Shown here one piece after another: positions 46,922 to 55,702 of a stretch of DNA of 64,000 nucleotides. Source of the stretch: Trebonia sp963777905 (GTDB taxonomy: Bacteria; Actinomycetota; Actinomycetes; Streptosporangiales; Streptosporangiaceae). Under the pieces are notes generated by a model. It saw nothing but the letters and a program-made list of their open reading frames with translations. It made no database searches and was not told where the DNA came from. A program made the translations under genes and the position numbers. The stretch is from assembly GCA_963777905.1 (NCBI GenBank), contig CAVZSM010000008.1, positions 186,001-250,000 of the forward strand, read 5' to 3'. Each line of letters begins with the position of its first letter. The stretch's first letter is position 1.

Positions 46922-48706
46922 CTACTCAGCGGGCGCTGTTTCGACAGTATCCAGAACGGGCGCGGCCGGCTCTTGGTCCGTTTCCGGTGCCGTCTTTCCG
47001 CGGAAGAACCAGGAGACCGCTGCGCCAGCGAACGCCATGAGCGCCGCCGCGGTGAACACGATCGACAGCGCGTGGTGGAACGGCCCGGCGATCAGGATCG
47101 GGAAGAACTGCTTGCCGGTGAGCACGGCGACGTGAAGCGAGGGCAGCGTGTTCAGCAGGCCGGTCGGCGCCAGCAGGTTGTGCACCGGGTTGTAGCCGAG
47201 CATCGCGGCGAACACGGTGGACACCGGCGGCAGGTGGGCGATGGTGCTTGCCTGCGCCAGCGGCACGCCCTGCGCGGTGAGCCCGACGGTGAGCGCGCGC
47301 GGCAGCGTGTTCGCCAGGCCGGCGACCAGCAGCGAGAAGAAGATGCCGATGGACAGTGACATCCCGGAGTTCTGGAAGGTGGACCGCATGCCGGACGCTG
47401 CGCCGCGGTCCTGCGCGGGGACGCTGGACATGATGGCGGAGGTGTTCGGCGAGGCGAACAGGCCGGAGCCGATGCCGTTGCCGAAGATGAGCAGCGCGAA
47501 CAGCCAGTAAGGGAAGTCGATCGGCAGCATCATCAGCCCGGTGAAGCAGAGGCCGGCGACCAGCAGGCCGGCGGTGGCGAACGGGCGGGCGCCGTACCGG
47601 TCGCTCAGCGTGCCGGAGATCGGGCCGGCGATGAGGAAGCCGGCGGTGAGCGGAAGCATGTAGATGCCGGCCCACAGCGGGGTGACCTCGAAGTCGTAGC
47701 CGTGCAGCGGCAGCCAGATCCCGGCCAGCCAGATGACCAGCATGAACTGCAGGCCGCCGCGGGCGATCGCGCCGAGCAGGCTGGCGACGTTGCCGGCCGC
47801 GAACGCGCGGATCTTGAACAGGCTCAGCCGGAACATCGGGTCCTTGACCTTCGTCTCCACGAAGCAGAACACGCCGAGCAGCGCGACGCCGAGCAGCAGC
47901 CCGCCGAACACCATCGGGTTGCCCCAGCCGGTGGCGGAGGTGCCGTAGGGCCTGATGCCGTAGGTGATCGAGATGAGCAGGATGCTGGCGCCGGCGGCGA
48001 AGGTGATGTTGCCGATCCAGTCGATGGACGCCTTCCGCGTGGTCGCGATCTCCTTCAGGCTCTTGTACGCCCAGATGGTGCCGAACACGCCGAACGGCAC
48101 GTTGATCCAGAAGATCGCCCGCCAGTCCCAGGCGGCGAGCAGGCCGCCGAGCAGCAGCCCGACGAACTGGCCGGAGATGCCGGCGATCTGGTTGATGCCG
48201 AGCGCCATGCCGCGCTGGCCGGCCGGGAACGCGTCAGTGAGGATCGCCGCCGAGTTGGCCATCAGCATCGCGCCGCCGAACGCCTGCACGACCCGCCACA
48301 GGATCAGCCACAGCGCGCCGTCCGGGCCCTGAAACGGGTCGAGGGACAGCGCGATGCTCGCCAGCGTGAAGACGACGAAGCCGAGGTTGTAGATCTTCAC
48401 CCGGCCGAAGATGTCGCCGAGCCTGCCCAGGGTGACGACGAGCACCGACTGCACGAGCAGGTACCCCATGATCATCCACAGCAGGAAGGAGACGTTGCCC
48501 GGCGTCAGCGGGTTGAGGGCGATGCCGCGGAAGATCGCCGGCATCGCGACGATGACGATCGAGGCGTCGATGGTGGCCATCGTCATGGCGAGCGTCGTAT
48601 TGGAGAGGGCTACCCACTTGTAGGCACGGGGCTGCCCGCCGCGCCTGGCCCCTGATTCCCCTGTCTTCTGGTTACCCGCTGCCTGTTCGCTCGTCGTCGT
48701 CGCCAC
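46922..48706 (-). CDS. MFS transporter, DHA2 type, large form
   Basis: This 594-residue membrane protein has about 14 helices and long polar ends. Helix 1 is MTMATIDASIVIVAMPAIFRGI; motif A is TLGRLGDIFGRVKIY; later signatures are GISGQFVGLLLGGLLAAWDWRAIFWINVPFG. It starts at a GTG that overlaps the DUF1003 gene by 35 bases. An own promoter within that gene (TTGCCA and TATGCT on the minus strand, 16 bases apart) overlaps the palindrome at 48726-48745, so it may be regulated separately. Substrate unknown. Confidence 0.9.
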   Translation of the reverse strand: MATTTSEQAAGNQKTGESGARRGGQPRAYKWVALSNTTLAMTMATIDASIVIVAMPAIFRGIALNPLTPGNVSFLLWMIMGYLLVQSVLVVTLGRLGDIFGRVKIYNLGFVVFTLASIALSLDPFQGPDGALWLILWRVVQAFGGAMLMANSAAILTDAFPAGQRGMALGINQIAGISGQFVGLLLGGLLAAWDWRAIFWINVPFGVFGTIWAYKSLKEIATTRKASIDWIGNITFAAGASILLISITYGIRPYGTSATGWGNPMVFGGLLLGVALLGVFCFVETKVKDPMFRLSLFKIRAFAAGNVASLLGAIARGGLQFMLVIWLAGIWLPLHGYDFEVTPLWAGIYMLPLTAGFLIAGPISGTLSDRYGARPFATAGLLVAGLCFTGLMMLPIDFPYWLFALLIFGNGIGSGLFASPNTSAIMSSVPAQDRGAASGMRSTFQNSGMSLSIGIFFSLLVAGLANTLPRALTVGLTAQGVPLAQASTIAHLPPVSTVFAAMLGYNPVHNLLAPTGLLNTLPSLHVAVLTGKQFFPILIAGPFHHALSIVFTAAALMAFAGAAVSWFFRGKTAPETDQEPAAPVLDTVETAPAE

Positions 48707-49397
48707 GTTTCACCAGCATAGCTGGTAGTTGCTTTATGGCAACTATTAAAGGTGCTAACGATTCTGTTGGTGAGCGTAACGCGGGCTTAACGACCGCGGT
48801 GAGGATCGTGTTCACCGCGTCCTGGATCTGCCGCTGCCGCTCGGGCATTTCCTGGCTGGCGAAGTTGTCCAGGATCGCCAGCACCTGGTCCTGGCCGTGC
48901 AGGATGTCGAGCTGCTGCTTGCCCATCTCGTGCAGCGCGATCAGCGTCTCGTGGTCGGCGATGGCGCGCCGGTCGCTGGCGGCCTGCGAGCGGTTGGCGC
49001 TGACCTGCAGCGAGATCATGATCGACAGCTGCGGCAGGTTGAGGATCACGAGCAGCAGCGGCCACGGCGTCTTGTCGAAGCCGACGATGTTGCCGAGGAA
49101 CAGCCACACGACGATGCCGATCGTGATGCCGAGGAACACCCACATCGACCCGCACACCCGGTTGACCCCGTCGGCGATCTTGTCGAGCAGGCTGGTGCCG
49201 CGGACCTGGTCCGAGAGGACCAGCTTGGGGTGGTGGTCCTGCGGCGCGGCCTTGATGTGCTCGATCCGCTCGTGCAGTTCGTCCTTGGCGTGGTCGATCG
49301 CGCGCAGCGCCGCGGCGTCGGTGTGCGGGCGCGGGATGACAGGCGACTGTTCCGCGGGCTGCTGTCCCGTGGGCTGCTGTTCCGTGAGCTGTGTCAT
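48672..49397 (-). CDS. DUF1003 membrane protein
   Basis: This 241-residue protein has the DUF1003 core: KIADGVNRVCGSMWVFLGITIGIVVWLFLGNI, FDKTPWPLLLVILNLPQLSIMISLQVSANRSQAASDRRA. It has two membrane helices at residues about 88-108 and 113-133, and a Gln/Pro-rich N-terminus (QQPTGQQPAEQ). Some relatives are annotated as CorA-linked, but no function is proven. It overlaps the downstream MFS gene and is probably co-transcribed with it. Confidence 0.88.
   Translation of the reverse strand: MTQLTEQQPTGQQPAEQSPVIPRPHTDAAALRAIDHAKDELHERIEHIKAAPQDHHPKLVLSDQVRGTSLLDKIADGVNRVCGSMWVFLGITIGIVVWLFLGNIVGFDKTPWPLLLVILNLPQLSIMISLQVSANRSQAASDRRAIADHETLIALHEMGKQQLDILHGQDQVLAILDNFASQEMPERQRQIQDAVNTILTAVVKPALRSPTESLAPLIVAIKQLPAMLVKRGDDDERTGSG
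48726..48745 (-). promoter_or_regulatory. Palindrome over a promoter for the large MFS gene
   Basis: TAGTTGC, a 6-base loop and GCAACTA form an inverted repeat. On the minus strand TTGCCA overlaps it, and TATGCT follows 16 bases later, just before GGTGAAAC and the GTG start. It resembles operators of MarR- or TetR-type exporter repressors; no such repressor is adjacent. Confidence 0.5.
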
Positions 49398-49440
49398 GCG
49401 GACCCCTTATACCGGGCGGTTTCCCGGCAAAGTACCGCAA

Positions 49441-50886
49441 TCAGCCGAAGGCGGGCAGGAAGACCGACTTGGTCGTCAGGTAGGCGTCCATGCCCTCGGG
49501 CCCGTACGCGCTGCCCTGGCCGCTGGCGCCGCGGCCGCCCCACGGGGAGCCGATGTCGGGCTCGTACAGGTTCACCCCGAACGTGCCGACCCGGGTCCGT
49601 TTCGCGATGTCCAGGCCGCGCTGCGGGTCACCGGTCCACACGGTGGCGGCCAGCCCGAACCCGTCGTTGGCGAACGCGACCGCCTCGGACTCGTCCCGGT
49701 ACCTGATGACGGTCGCGACGGGACCGCAGATCTCCTCCTGCGCGATCGGCATGCCTGGCGTCACCTCGGCGAGCACGGTCGGCTCGTAGAAGTAGCCGCG
49801 CACCGGCGAGGCCGGGCGCCTGCCGCCCTTCACCACCCGCGCGCCGTCGGACACTCCGGCGCGGACCCGGCCCTCCACGTCTGACCTGCGCCTGCTCGAG
49901 GCGAGCGGCCCCATCGTGGTGTCCTCGGCGAGCGGGTCGCCGATCACCAGCGACGCGGCCTGGGAGGTCAGCGCCTCGACGGCCTCGTCGTAGCGCCGTT
50001 CGGGCACGAGGACCCGGGACATGGCGAAGCAGGTCTGCCCCGAGTTGCCGAAGCACAGCGCGCCGAGGCTTGACGACGCCTTGCCGAGGTCGGCGTCGTC
50101 GAGCACGATCGCCGCGGACTGCCCGCCGAGCTCCAGGCTGGCCGGCTTGAGCTCGGCGCCGCAGATCGAGGCGATCCAGCGGCCCTGCTTGGCGGGCCCG
50201 GAGAACGCCACGGTGTTCACCCCGGGGTGCCTGGCGAGCAGGCCCGCGGTCTGGTGCGTGCCGGTGACCAGGTTGAACACGCCGGGCGGGAAGTCGGCGG
50301 CCTCGAACGCCTCGGCCAGGATGTACGCCGACAGGCTGGTGGCCGCGGCGGGCTTGAGCACGATCGTGCACCCGGCGGCGAGGGCAGGAGCGAGCTGGCT
50401 GAACGCGAGCATGATGGGGTAGTTCCAGCTGGCGATCACGGCGGCCACGCCGGCCGGCTCGCGGCGGATCACGGTCCGCCCGGTGAAGCTCACCGCGGTC
50501 CTGGTCTCCTCGGTGTCCATGCCGCGCGCCAGGCTCGCGTAGTAGCGGAGGATCGCGCACGGCGCCGCCGCGTTGTGCTGCCGCGAGTAGGCGATGGGCA
50601 TCCCCATCTCGGCGGTGACGAGGCGGGCCGCCTCCTCGGTCCTGGCCTCCAAGGCCGCGGCCAGCCGGTCGAGGGCGTCGGCCCGGTCGGCGGGCGCGCA
50701 CGCCGCCCACTTGCCGTCGTCGAACGCGCGTCTCGCGGACCTGACCGCCTTGTCGACGTCGACGCCGACGGCGGCCGGTACGGCGCCGACAACCTCTTCT
50801 GAGGCTGGATTGACGATAGTGATCACATCGGGAGATGCTGAGCAGACCAGGCGACCTCCCGCGTAGATATCGCGGTACTCAAGCAA
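49441..50886 (-). CDS. NAD(P)-dependent aldehyde dehydrogenase
   Basis: This 481-residue oxidoreductase has catalytic Cys286 in NSGQTCFAMSRV, the general-base Glu in SLELGGQSAAI and the cofactor-loop motif AFSGPAKQGRWI. The start is TTG with GAAGGGGG upstream. Length and motifs fit the classical ALDH superfamily; the residue pattern does not fix the substrate. It is divergent from a PucR-type regulator 288 bases away. Such pairs often mean regulation by the aldehyde pathway's substrate, but here this is inference. Confidence 0.92.
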   Translation of the reverse strand: MLEYRDIYAGGRLVCSASPDVITIVNPASEEVVGAVPAAVGVDVDKAVRSARRAFDDGKWAACAPADRADALDRLAAALEARTEEAARLVTAEMGMPIAYSRQHNAAAPCAILRYYASLARGMDTEETRTAVSFTGRTVIRREPAGVAAVIASWNYPIMLAFSQLAPALAAGCTIVLKPAAATSLSAYILAEAFEAADFPPGVFNLVTGTHQTAGLLARHPGVNTVAFSGPAKQGRWIASICGAELKPASLELGGQSAAIVLDDADLGKASSSLGALCFGNSGQTCFAMSRVLVPERRYDEAVEALTSQAASLVIGDPLAEDTTMGPLASSRRRSDVEGRVRAGVSDGARVVKGGRRPASPVRGYFYEPTVLAEVTPGMPIAQEEICGPVATVIRYRDESEAVAFANDGFGLAATVWTGDPQRGLDIAKRTRVGTFGVNLYEPDIGSPWGGRGASGQGSAYGPEGMDAYLTTKSVFLPAFG

Positions 50887-51174
50887 ACGCCGGCCCCCTT
50901 CGCACGGAAGTGCCTGATTATTTGCGCGCGTGATACGGGTCTGTCAAGTACTCGTAACATATCACCCGACTCCTGACCCAAAATCTGTCATGTGTCCGCT
51001 TCGTTGTCAGCCCGTGCCGGGGCCGCTTTGGGGGTGTGGGCGGCCACAGCCGGGCCGGCCGGGCCGCGGGTGAATCCTTGTGATGGGTTTTCACCGGCCG
51101 AGATGCGTGGTAGACATCCCTTTGTGGGTTCCCACAAACACGAAGACAGTCCAGCACCCTATAGTTCAGGGACC
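50887..51174. promoter_or_regulatory. Divergent control region between aldehyde dehydrogenase and PucR
   Basis: No gene in 288 bases. It contains the perfect palindrome TTTGTGGGTTCCCACAAA (51121-51138), 37 bases before the pucR start. The part next to the ALDH gene is more AT-rich (TGATTATTTGCG, GTAACATATCAC) and may hold its promoter. Confidence 0.5.
51121..51138. promoter_or_regulatory. Perfect 8+8 palindrome upstream of PucR
   Basis: TTTGTGGG and CCCACAAA around TT. This is a likely operator, either for PucR autoregulation or for control of the divergent dehydrogenase. Confidence 0.55.
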
Positions 51175-52503
51175 ATGCCTGACCCGACACAAGCCGCTAG
51201 CCGGCTGACAGCACAGCCGACGCCCAGGGAAAACCCGCGGGACGTCGACAGGGAGAACGCTGTCCTGCGCGAGCTGGTCACCGTATACCGGCACCTGTCC
51301 GGCCTCGCCATGCAGGACGCCGACCTGGCCGGGGTCGTGCAGCTCATCTCAGAACGGGCGTCGGCCACCGTCGCGGTCGTCAGCCAGCTGATGGACGTGC
51401 AGACCGCCTCCTCGCCGGGGCTGCCGCCGGAGAAGGCGGCCGCGCTGGTGCGTGACCACGTGGTGCACCCGCGGCTCGGCCAGGTGCTGCGCGCCTCGCG
51501 GCTGTCCCAGCGGGCGCTGCGGCTGCCCAACGTCGGCGGGGTGCCCGCCATCATCGTCGCGCCGATCCTGGTCGGCGACGAGGTGCCGTCGTACCTGATC
51601 ACCCTGGACCCGGCGGAGGAGTCGTTCGGCGAGGACATGTCGCTGCTGGTCACCGAGCACGCCGCCACGATCTGCGGCGTGATCCTCGGCCGCGAGCGGG
51701 TCGTCGCCGCCGCGGCCCGCCGGGTCCGCGACGACCTCGTAGAGGGGCTGCTGCTCGGCCGCGGCCGGGACGCCGGCGACGCGGCCCGGTGGGCGGGGCA
51801 CCTCGGCTACGACCCGACGCGAAGCCACAACGTCGCCGCGATCGCGTTCGAGCTGCCGCCGGCCCGGGCCACCGACGCTGAGGCGCTGCGGCAGCGGATC
51901 AGGGAATCAATCGAGCACTTCATGACCACGCGCGCGCCGGAGGCCATCGTCTCCGCACGCGAGGCGGAGGTGGTCGTGGTCACCGCGTCAGCGCCCGACC
52001 CGCGCAAGCTCGGTCAGGCGTGCCTGGCCCGGCTCGCCGAGCTGTTCCCCGGCTCGAAGGTCGTCATCGGGATCGGCGGGCCGTGCAAGGACCCCGAGGA
52101 GATCGCCAGGTCCTACGACCAGGCGCACCGCACCACGCAGACGCTGTGGCGACTCGGCAGGACCGGCGCTGTCGCCGCGTTCGAGGACCTGGGCATCCAC
52201 CGGCTGCTACTGCAGGTGCCCGACCTCGGCGAGCTGCGGTCGTTCGCCGCCGAGGTGCTCGGCAAGCTCAGCGACCACGAGCACGAGCACAAGTCGGAGT
52301 ACCTGTCCACGCTCGCCTGCTACTTCAGGGAGAACAACAGCCCGCAGCGCGCGTCCAGGCTGCTGCACGTCCACCCGAACACGGTGGCCTACCGTATAAA
52401 GCGGATCGAGGAGATCACCGGGCTGCGGCTGGACAACTACAGGGACCGGCTGATCGCGCAGGTCGCGCTGGAGATCCTCGACGCGTTGCCGGAGGCGCAA
52501 TAG
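51175..52503 (+). CDS. PucR-family transcriptional regulator
   Basis: This 442-residue activator or repressor has an N-terminal GAF-like sensory part (ELVTVYRHLSGLAMQDADLAGVVQLISERASATVAVV). A GGDEF-like middle follows, typical of CdaR/PucR proteins. The C-terminal HTH_30 is LSTLACYFRENNSPQRASRLLHVHPNTVAYRIKRIEEITGLRL. The start chosen is the ATG of MPDPTQAASR, with CAGGGA upstream. Its stop shares a base with the start of the methyltransferase fusion, so the two are co-transcribed and coupled. Confidence 0.9.
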   Translation: MPDPTQAASRLTAQPTPRENPRDVDRENAVLRELVTVYRHLSGLAMQDADLAGVVQLISERASATVAVVSQLMDVQTASSPGLPPEKAAALVRDHVVHPRLGQVLRASRLSQRALRLPNVGGVPAIIVAPILVGDEVPSYLITLDPAEESFGEDMSLLVTEHAATICGVILGRERVVAAAARRVRDDLVEGLLLGRGRDAGDAARWAGHLGYDPTRSHNVAAIAFELPPARATDAEALRQRIRESIEHFMTTRAPEAIVSAREAEVVVVTASAPDPRKLGQACLARLAELFPGSKVVIGIGGPCKDPEEIARSYDQAHRTTQTLWRLGRTGAVAAFEDLGIHRLLLQVPDLGELRSFAAEVLGKLSDHEHEHKSEYLSTLACYFRENNSPQRASRLLHVHPNTVAYRIKRIEEITGLRLDNYRDRLIAQVALEILDALPEAQ

Positions 52504-54405
52504 TGACTGATTCAACGGGGACCCCTGCTACGGGGACCCCTGCTGCGGGGGCCGCGCGGCTGCTGCTGTCCGGGGAGCGGGTGCTCGTCGGCGACGGCGC
52601 GATGGGCACGATGCTGCACGCCGCGGGAGCGGCGCTCGACCGGTCGCTGCCCGAGCTGAACCTGTCCGAGCCCGGCCTGGTGGAGACCATCCACGACAGC
52701 TACGTGAGCGCGGGCGCGGACATCATCCAGACCAACACGTTCGGCGCGAACCGGCTGTGGCTCGGCGACCACGGGTTCCCCGACAAGGTGGACGAGATCA
52801 ACAGGTCCGGGGTGCGGCTCGCCCGCGCGGCCGCTTCGCGTGCGGACCGCACCGTGCTCGTCGCGGGCTCGGTGTCGCCCGCGGTCACCGCGCTGCAGCG
52901 CCGCCGGGTCGGGTCGGCCGAGCGGATGGAGGTGCTCCGCGAGCAGATCCTGGCCCTCGTGGCTGCCCCGCCCGACGCGGAGCGCGGCGTGGACCTGCTG
53001 ATCCTGGAGACGTTCGGCTACCTGGACGAGCTGGTCGAGGCGGTGTCGGTGGCCGCGTCGGTGACCGACGTGCCGCTGATCGCGCAGGCCACGTTCGCCG
53101 ACGACGCGCACACGCTCGGCGGCGAGACGCCGCGCGAGGTCGCGTCCGTGCTCAGCGCGATGCCGGTCGCGATGATCGGCACGAACTGCACGGTCGGGCC
53201 GCAGCGGATGCTGGTCGTCGCCGAGGACCTGGTCCGGTACTCGGCGGTGCCGGTCAGCGCCCAGCCGAACGCCGGGCAGCCGCGCCGGGTCGGGCCGCGC
53301 TCGTTCGAGTTCAGCATCGACGGCGGGTACTTCGCCAGGTACCTCGGCAGGTTCGCCGACGCGGGGATCACCCTGGTGGGCGGCTGCTGCGGCACCACGC
53401 CGACGCACATCAGGGCCGCCACCGAGGCGGTGCGCACCCGCGCCGCCGACGGCGCGGCATCGACGGCGACGCGAGTGTCCGCCGCGGAGCGGCGGCCGCG
53501 CTCCGCCGAGATCCACGGCGCCGGGTCGCTGGCCGAGCTAGCTGGCCGCGCGCCGCTTCGTGGTCGGGGCCGCGCTGACCCCGCCCGCCGGCGGCTGGGC
53601 CGGCGACACCGAGCAGGCCGCGGCCGTGCTGCAGGCGAATGGCATCGGGCTGGTCGTGGTACAGCCGCGAGAGAACGCGCGCACCCACATGGACTCGCTC
53701 AACATGGCGCTGCAGCTGCAGCAGCGGGTCGGCGTGGAGACGATCGCCACGGTCACCACCTGGGACAAGACGATCATGTCGCTGCAGGCCGACCTGCTCG
53801 GCGCGCACGCGCTCGGGATCCGTTCCGTGGTGTCGACGACGGGCAGCCCGCCGGTACTCGGCGACTACCCGGCGGTGGACGGCACCTGGGAAGTGGACTC
53901 GGTCGGGCTGGCCGCGCTGCTCGCCGGGCTCAACGCCGGGCGCGACTCCAACGGGCTGGCGCTGACCGCGGGGACGTCGTTCTGCATCGGGGCGCGGGTC
54001 AACCCGGGGGCGCGTGACCCCGAGGCGGAGATCGCCCGCGCGCACGCCAAGATCAGGGCCGGCGCGCAGTTCCTGATCAGCCGGCCCGTCTACGAGCTCG
54101 AGTCGCTGTCGCGGCTGGTGACGGCGCTGGACGGCACGGGCGTGCCGCTGCTGCTGTCCGTCAGCGCGCTGCGCTCGTTCGAGGAGGCCGACTACCTGGC
54201 GCACGAGGTGCCCGGGGTGACGATGCCCGCCGAGACGCTGGACGCGCTGGAGAAGGCGGGCCGCGGGGCGGTCCGCGCTGTGGGCGCCGACCTGGCCGCG
54301 CAGCTGCTCGGCAAGGCCCGTCCGCTGGTCAGCGGCGTGCTGCTCGCCGCGCCCGACGACGACATGGCGAGCCTGGTGCCGCTGATCGACGCCGCGCTGG
54401 GCTAG
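52503..54405 (+). CDS. Homocysteine S-methyltransferase/methylenetetrahydrofolate reductase fusion (one frame break)
   Basis: This bifunctional protein resembles YitJ-type fusions. The N-terminal domain, residues about 12-310, has zinc ligands in GTNCTVGPQ and GGCCGTTPTHI and should methylate homocysteine. The C-terminal domain, about residue 345 onward, resembles methylenetetrahydrofolate reductase (RENARTHMDSLNMALQLQQRVGVETIATVTTWDKT). The frame breaks near 53541, at GAGCTAGCTGGCC, where one base is extra compared with the frame giving LAARRFVVG. The second half is otherwise open to 54405. Start is GTG, overlapping the PucR stop. It would let the cell couple methyl-THF formation to methionine synthesis. 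Confidence 0.85.
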
Positions 54406-54418
54406 CAGGCTCACTCGC

Positions 54419-55612
54419 TTAGCGGGGGCTGACCCATACCGACAGGTGCGCGGGTTCCAGGGCCTGGTGGACCGTTTCAGCTAGGTCGTCGCGGGCCGCG
54501 TCGAGGTTTACCGCGTCCTTGAGCCGGTCCGCGAACGCGGCCACGGTGGTCTCCGCGTCGTAGCGGGCCCGGTTGAAGCGCCGGTCCACGAGGCGCTGCA
54601 CGCGCCGCCGCACCGGGGTGAACAGCGCCGCCGCGGCCAGCGTCGACGCGGCCACCGCGACCGGGGTATGGAACCCGAACACCTCGGTGGTGAGCAGCAC
54701 CAGCCCCGCGTACACCCCGACGAGCAGGCCGGTCACGATCGCGTAGGCCAGCGTGCGGGAGACGATCCTGTCGATGTCGAACAGCCGGTACCGCAAGACC
54801 GCCACGCCAATGCTCACCGGGACCGCGAGGAAACCGATCACGCCGATCACGTCGCTCAGCCACGGCACGCTCCTGAACAGCACGGCGAGCACAAGGCCGG
54901 CCAGGGTGGCGGCCGACCCGGCCAGCAGCCACTTCAGCTGCTGGCGCCGTATCCCTGACGACCGCCGGTAGCTGAGCGCCTGGCTGGCGATCGAGGCCAG
55001 CCAGCAGGCGATGAGCACCGGGAAGAACAGGTTCTGGAGCACGTTCCACCAGCCGGCGGCGGGGTCGTGGCCGCTGAGCAGCAGCAGGTTCCCGCCGGAG
55101 TCCACCTGGGTGCGGTGGTCGGCCAGGGCGCCTACGGTGATTACGACCGTGCCCGTCATCCACAGCGCGCCCACCACCGAGCAGGCGGCCACCAGCCACC
55201 GCCAGCGCGACGAGGGCAGCCGGCCGTCGGGGAACACCAGGACGAGCAGGCCGAGCAGCACGATCCCCGGCGCCCAGCCGGGCTGGGCGAGCAGCGCCAC
55301 CGCACCCAGCGGGAGATCGCCGTGCCTGAGCCCGTAGTCGGCCACCGTGTAGTAGCTGGCGTCCTCGCTCAGGGCGAAGAAGAAGGCGCCGCCGAGCATG
55401 ATCCAGCCGAGCGGATTGGCGGGACGGCGAAATGCCAGCACCCACCCGGTCGCTGCGAACGCGGCCGACACCCATACCGGTACCGAGCCGCCGCCGGCGT
55501 TGAGGTTCTGGCGCGCCAGCCCGGACAGCGGCACGGCGGCCGCGAACAAGGCCAGCAGCACCCCGCCGATCACCAGGCAGGCCGCCCGTGACGTCAGCCG
55601 TATGCTCCCCAC
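54419..55612 (-). CDS. Kinase-less sensor-like membrane protein
   Basis: This 397-residue protein has about ten hydrophobic segments in residues 10-350. The sequence resembles the N-terminal sensing region of actinobacterial NarL-type kinases, including the RYRLFDIDRIVSRTLAYAIVTGLL boundary that normally leads into the kinase core. It ends 60 residues after that (VDRRFNRARYDAETTVAAFADRLKDAVNLDAARDDLAETVHQAL), without HisKA or ATPase domains. It is either a separate sensor subunit or a truncated kinase. No receiver gene is adjacent. It overlaps nothing and is convergent with the methyltransferase fusion. Confidence 0.8.
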   Translation of the reverse strand: MGSIRLTSRAACLVIGGVLLALFAAAVPLSGLARQNLNAGGGSVPVWVSAAFAATGWVLAFRRPANPLGWIMLGGAFFFALSEDASYYTVADYGLRHGDLPLGAVALLAQPGWAPGIVLLGLLVLVFPDGRLPSSRWRWLVAACSVVGALWMTGTVVITVGALADHRTQVDSGGNLLLLSGHDPAAGWWNVLQNLFFPVLIACWLASIASQALSYRRSSGIRRQQLKWLLAGSAATLAGLVLAVLFRSVPWLSDVIGVIGFLAVPVSIGVAVLRYRLFDIDRIVSRTLAYAIVTGLLVGVYAGLVLLTTEVFGFHTPVAVAASTLAAAALFTPVRRRVQRLVDRRFNRARYDAETTVAAFADRLKDAVNLDAARDDLAETVHQALEPAHLSVWVSPR

Positions 55613-55702
55613 GAACGCCCACGGTACGCGCCGAGCGTTCCGGAAACGTTACCGTTGTTACCGTTCGCCGGGCAGTCACGCATACCTGGCCTCGTACGTG
55701 GC

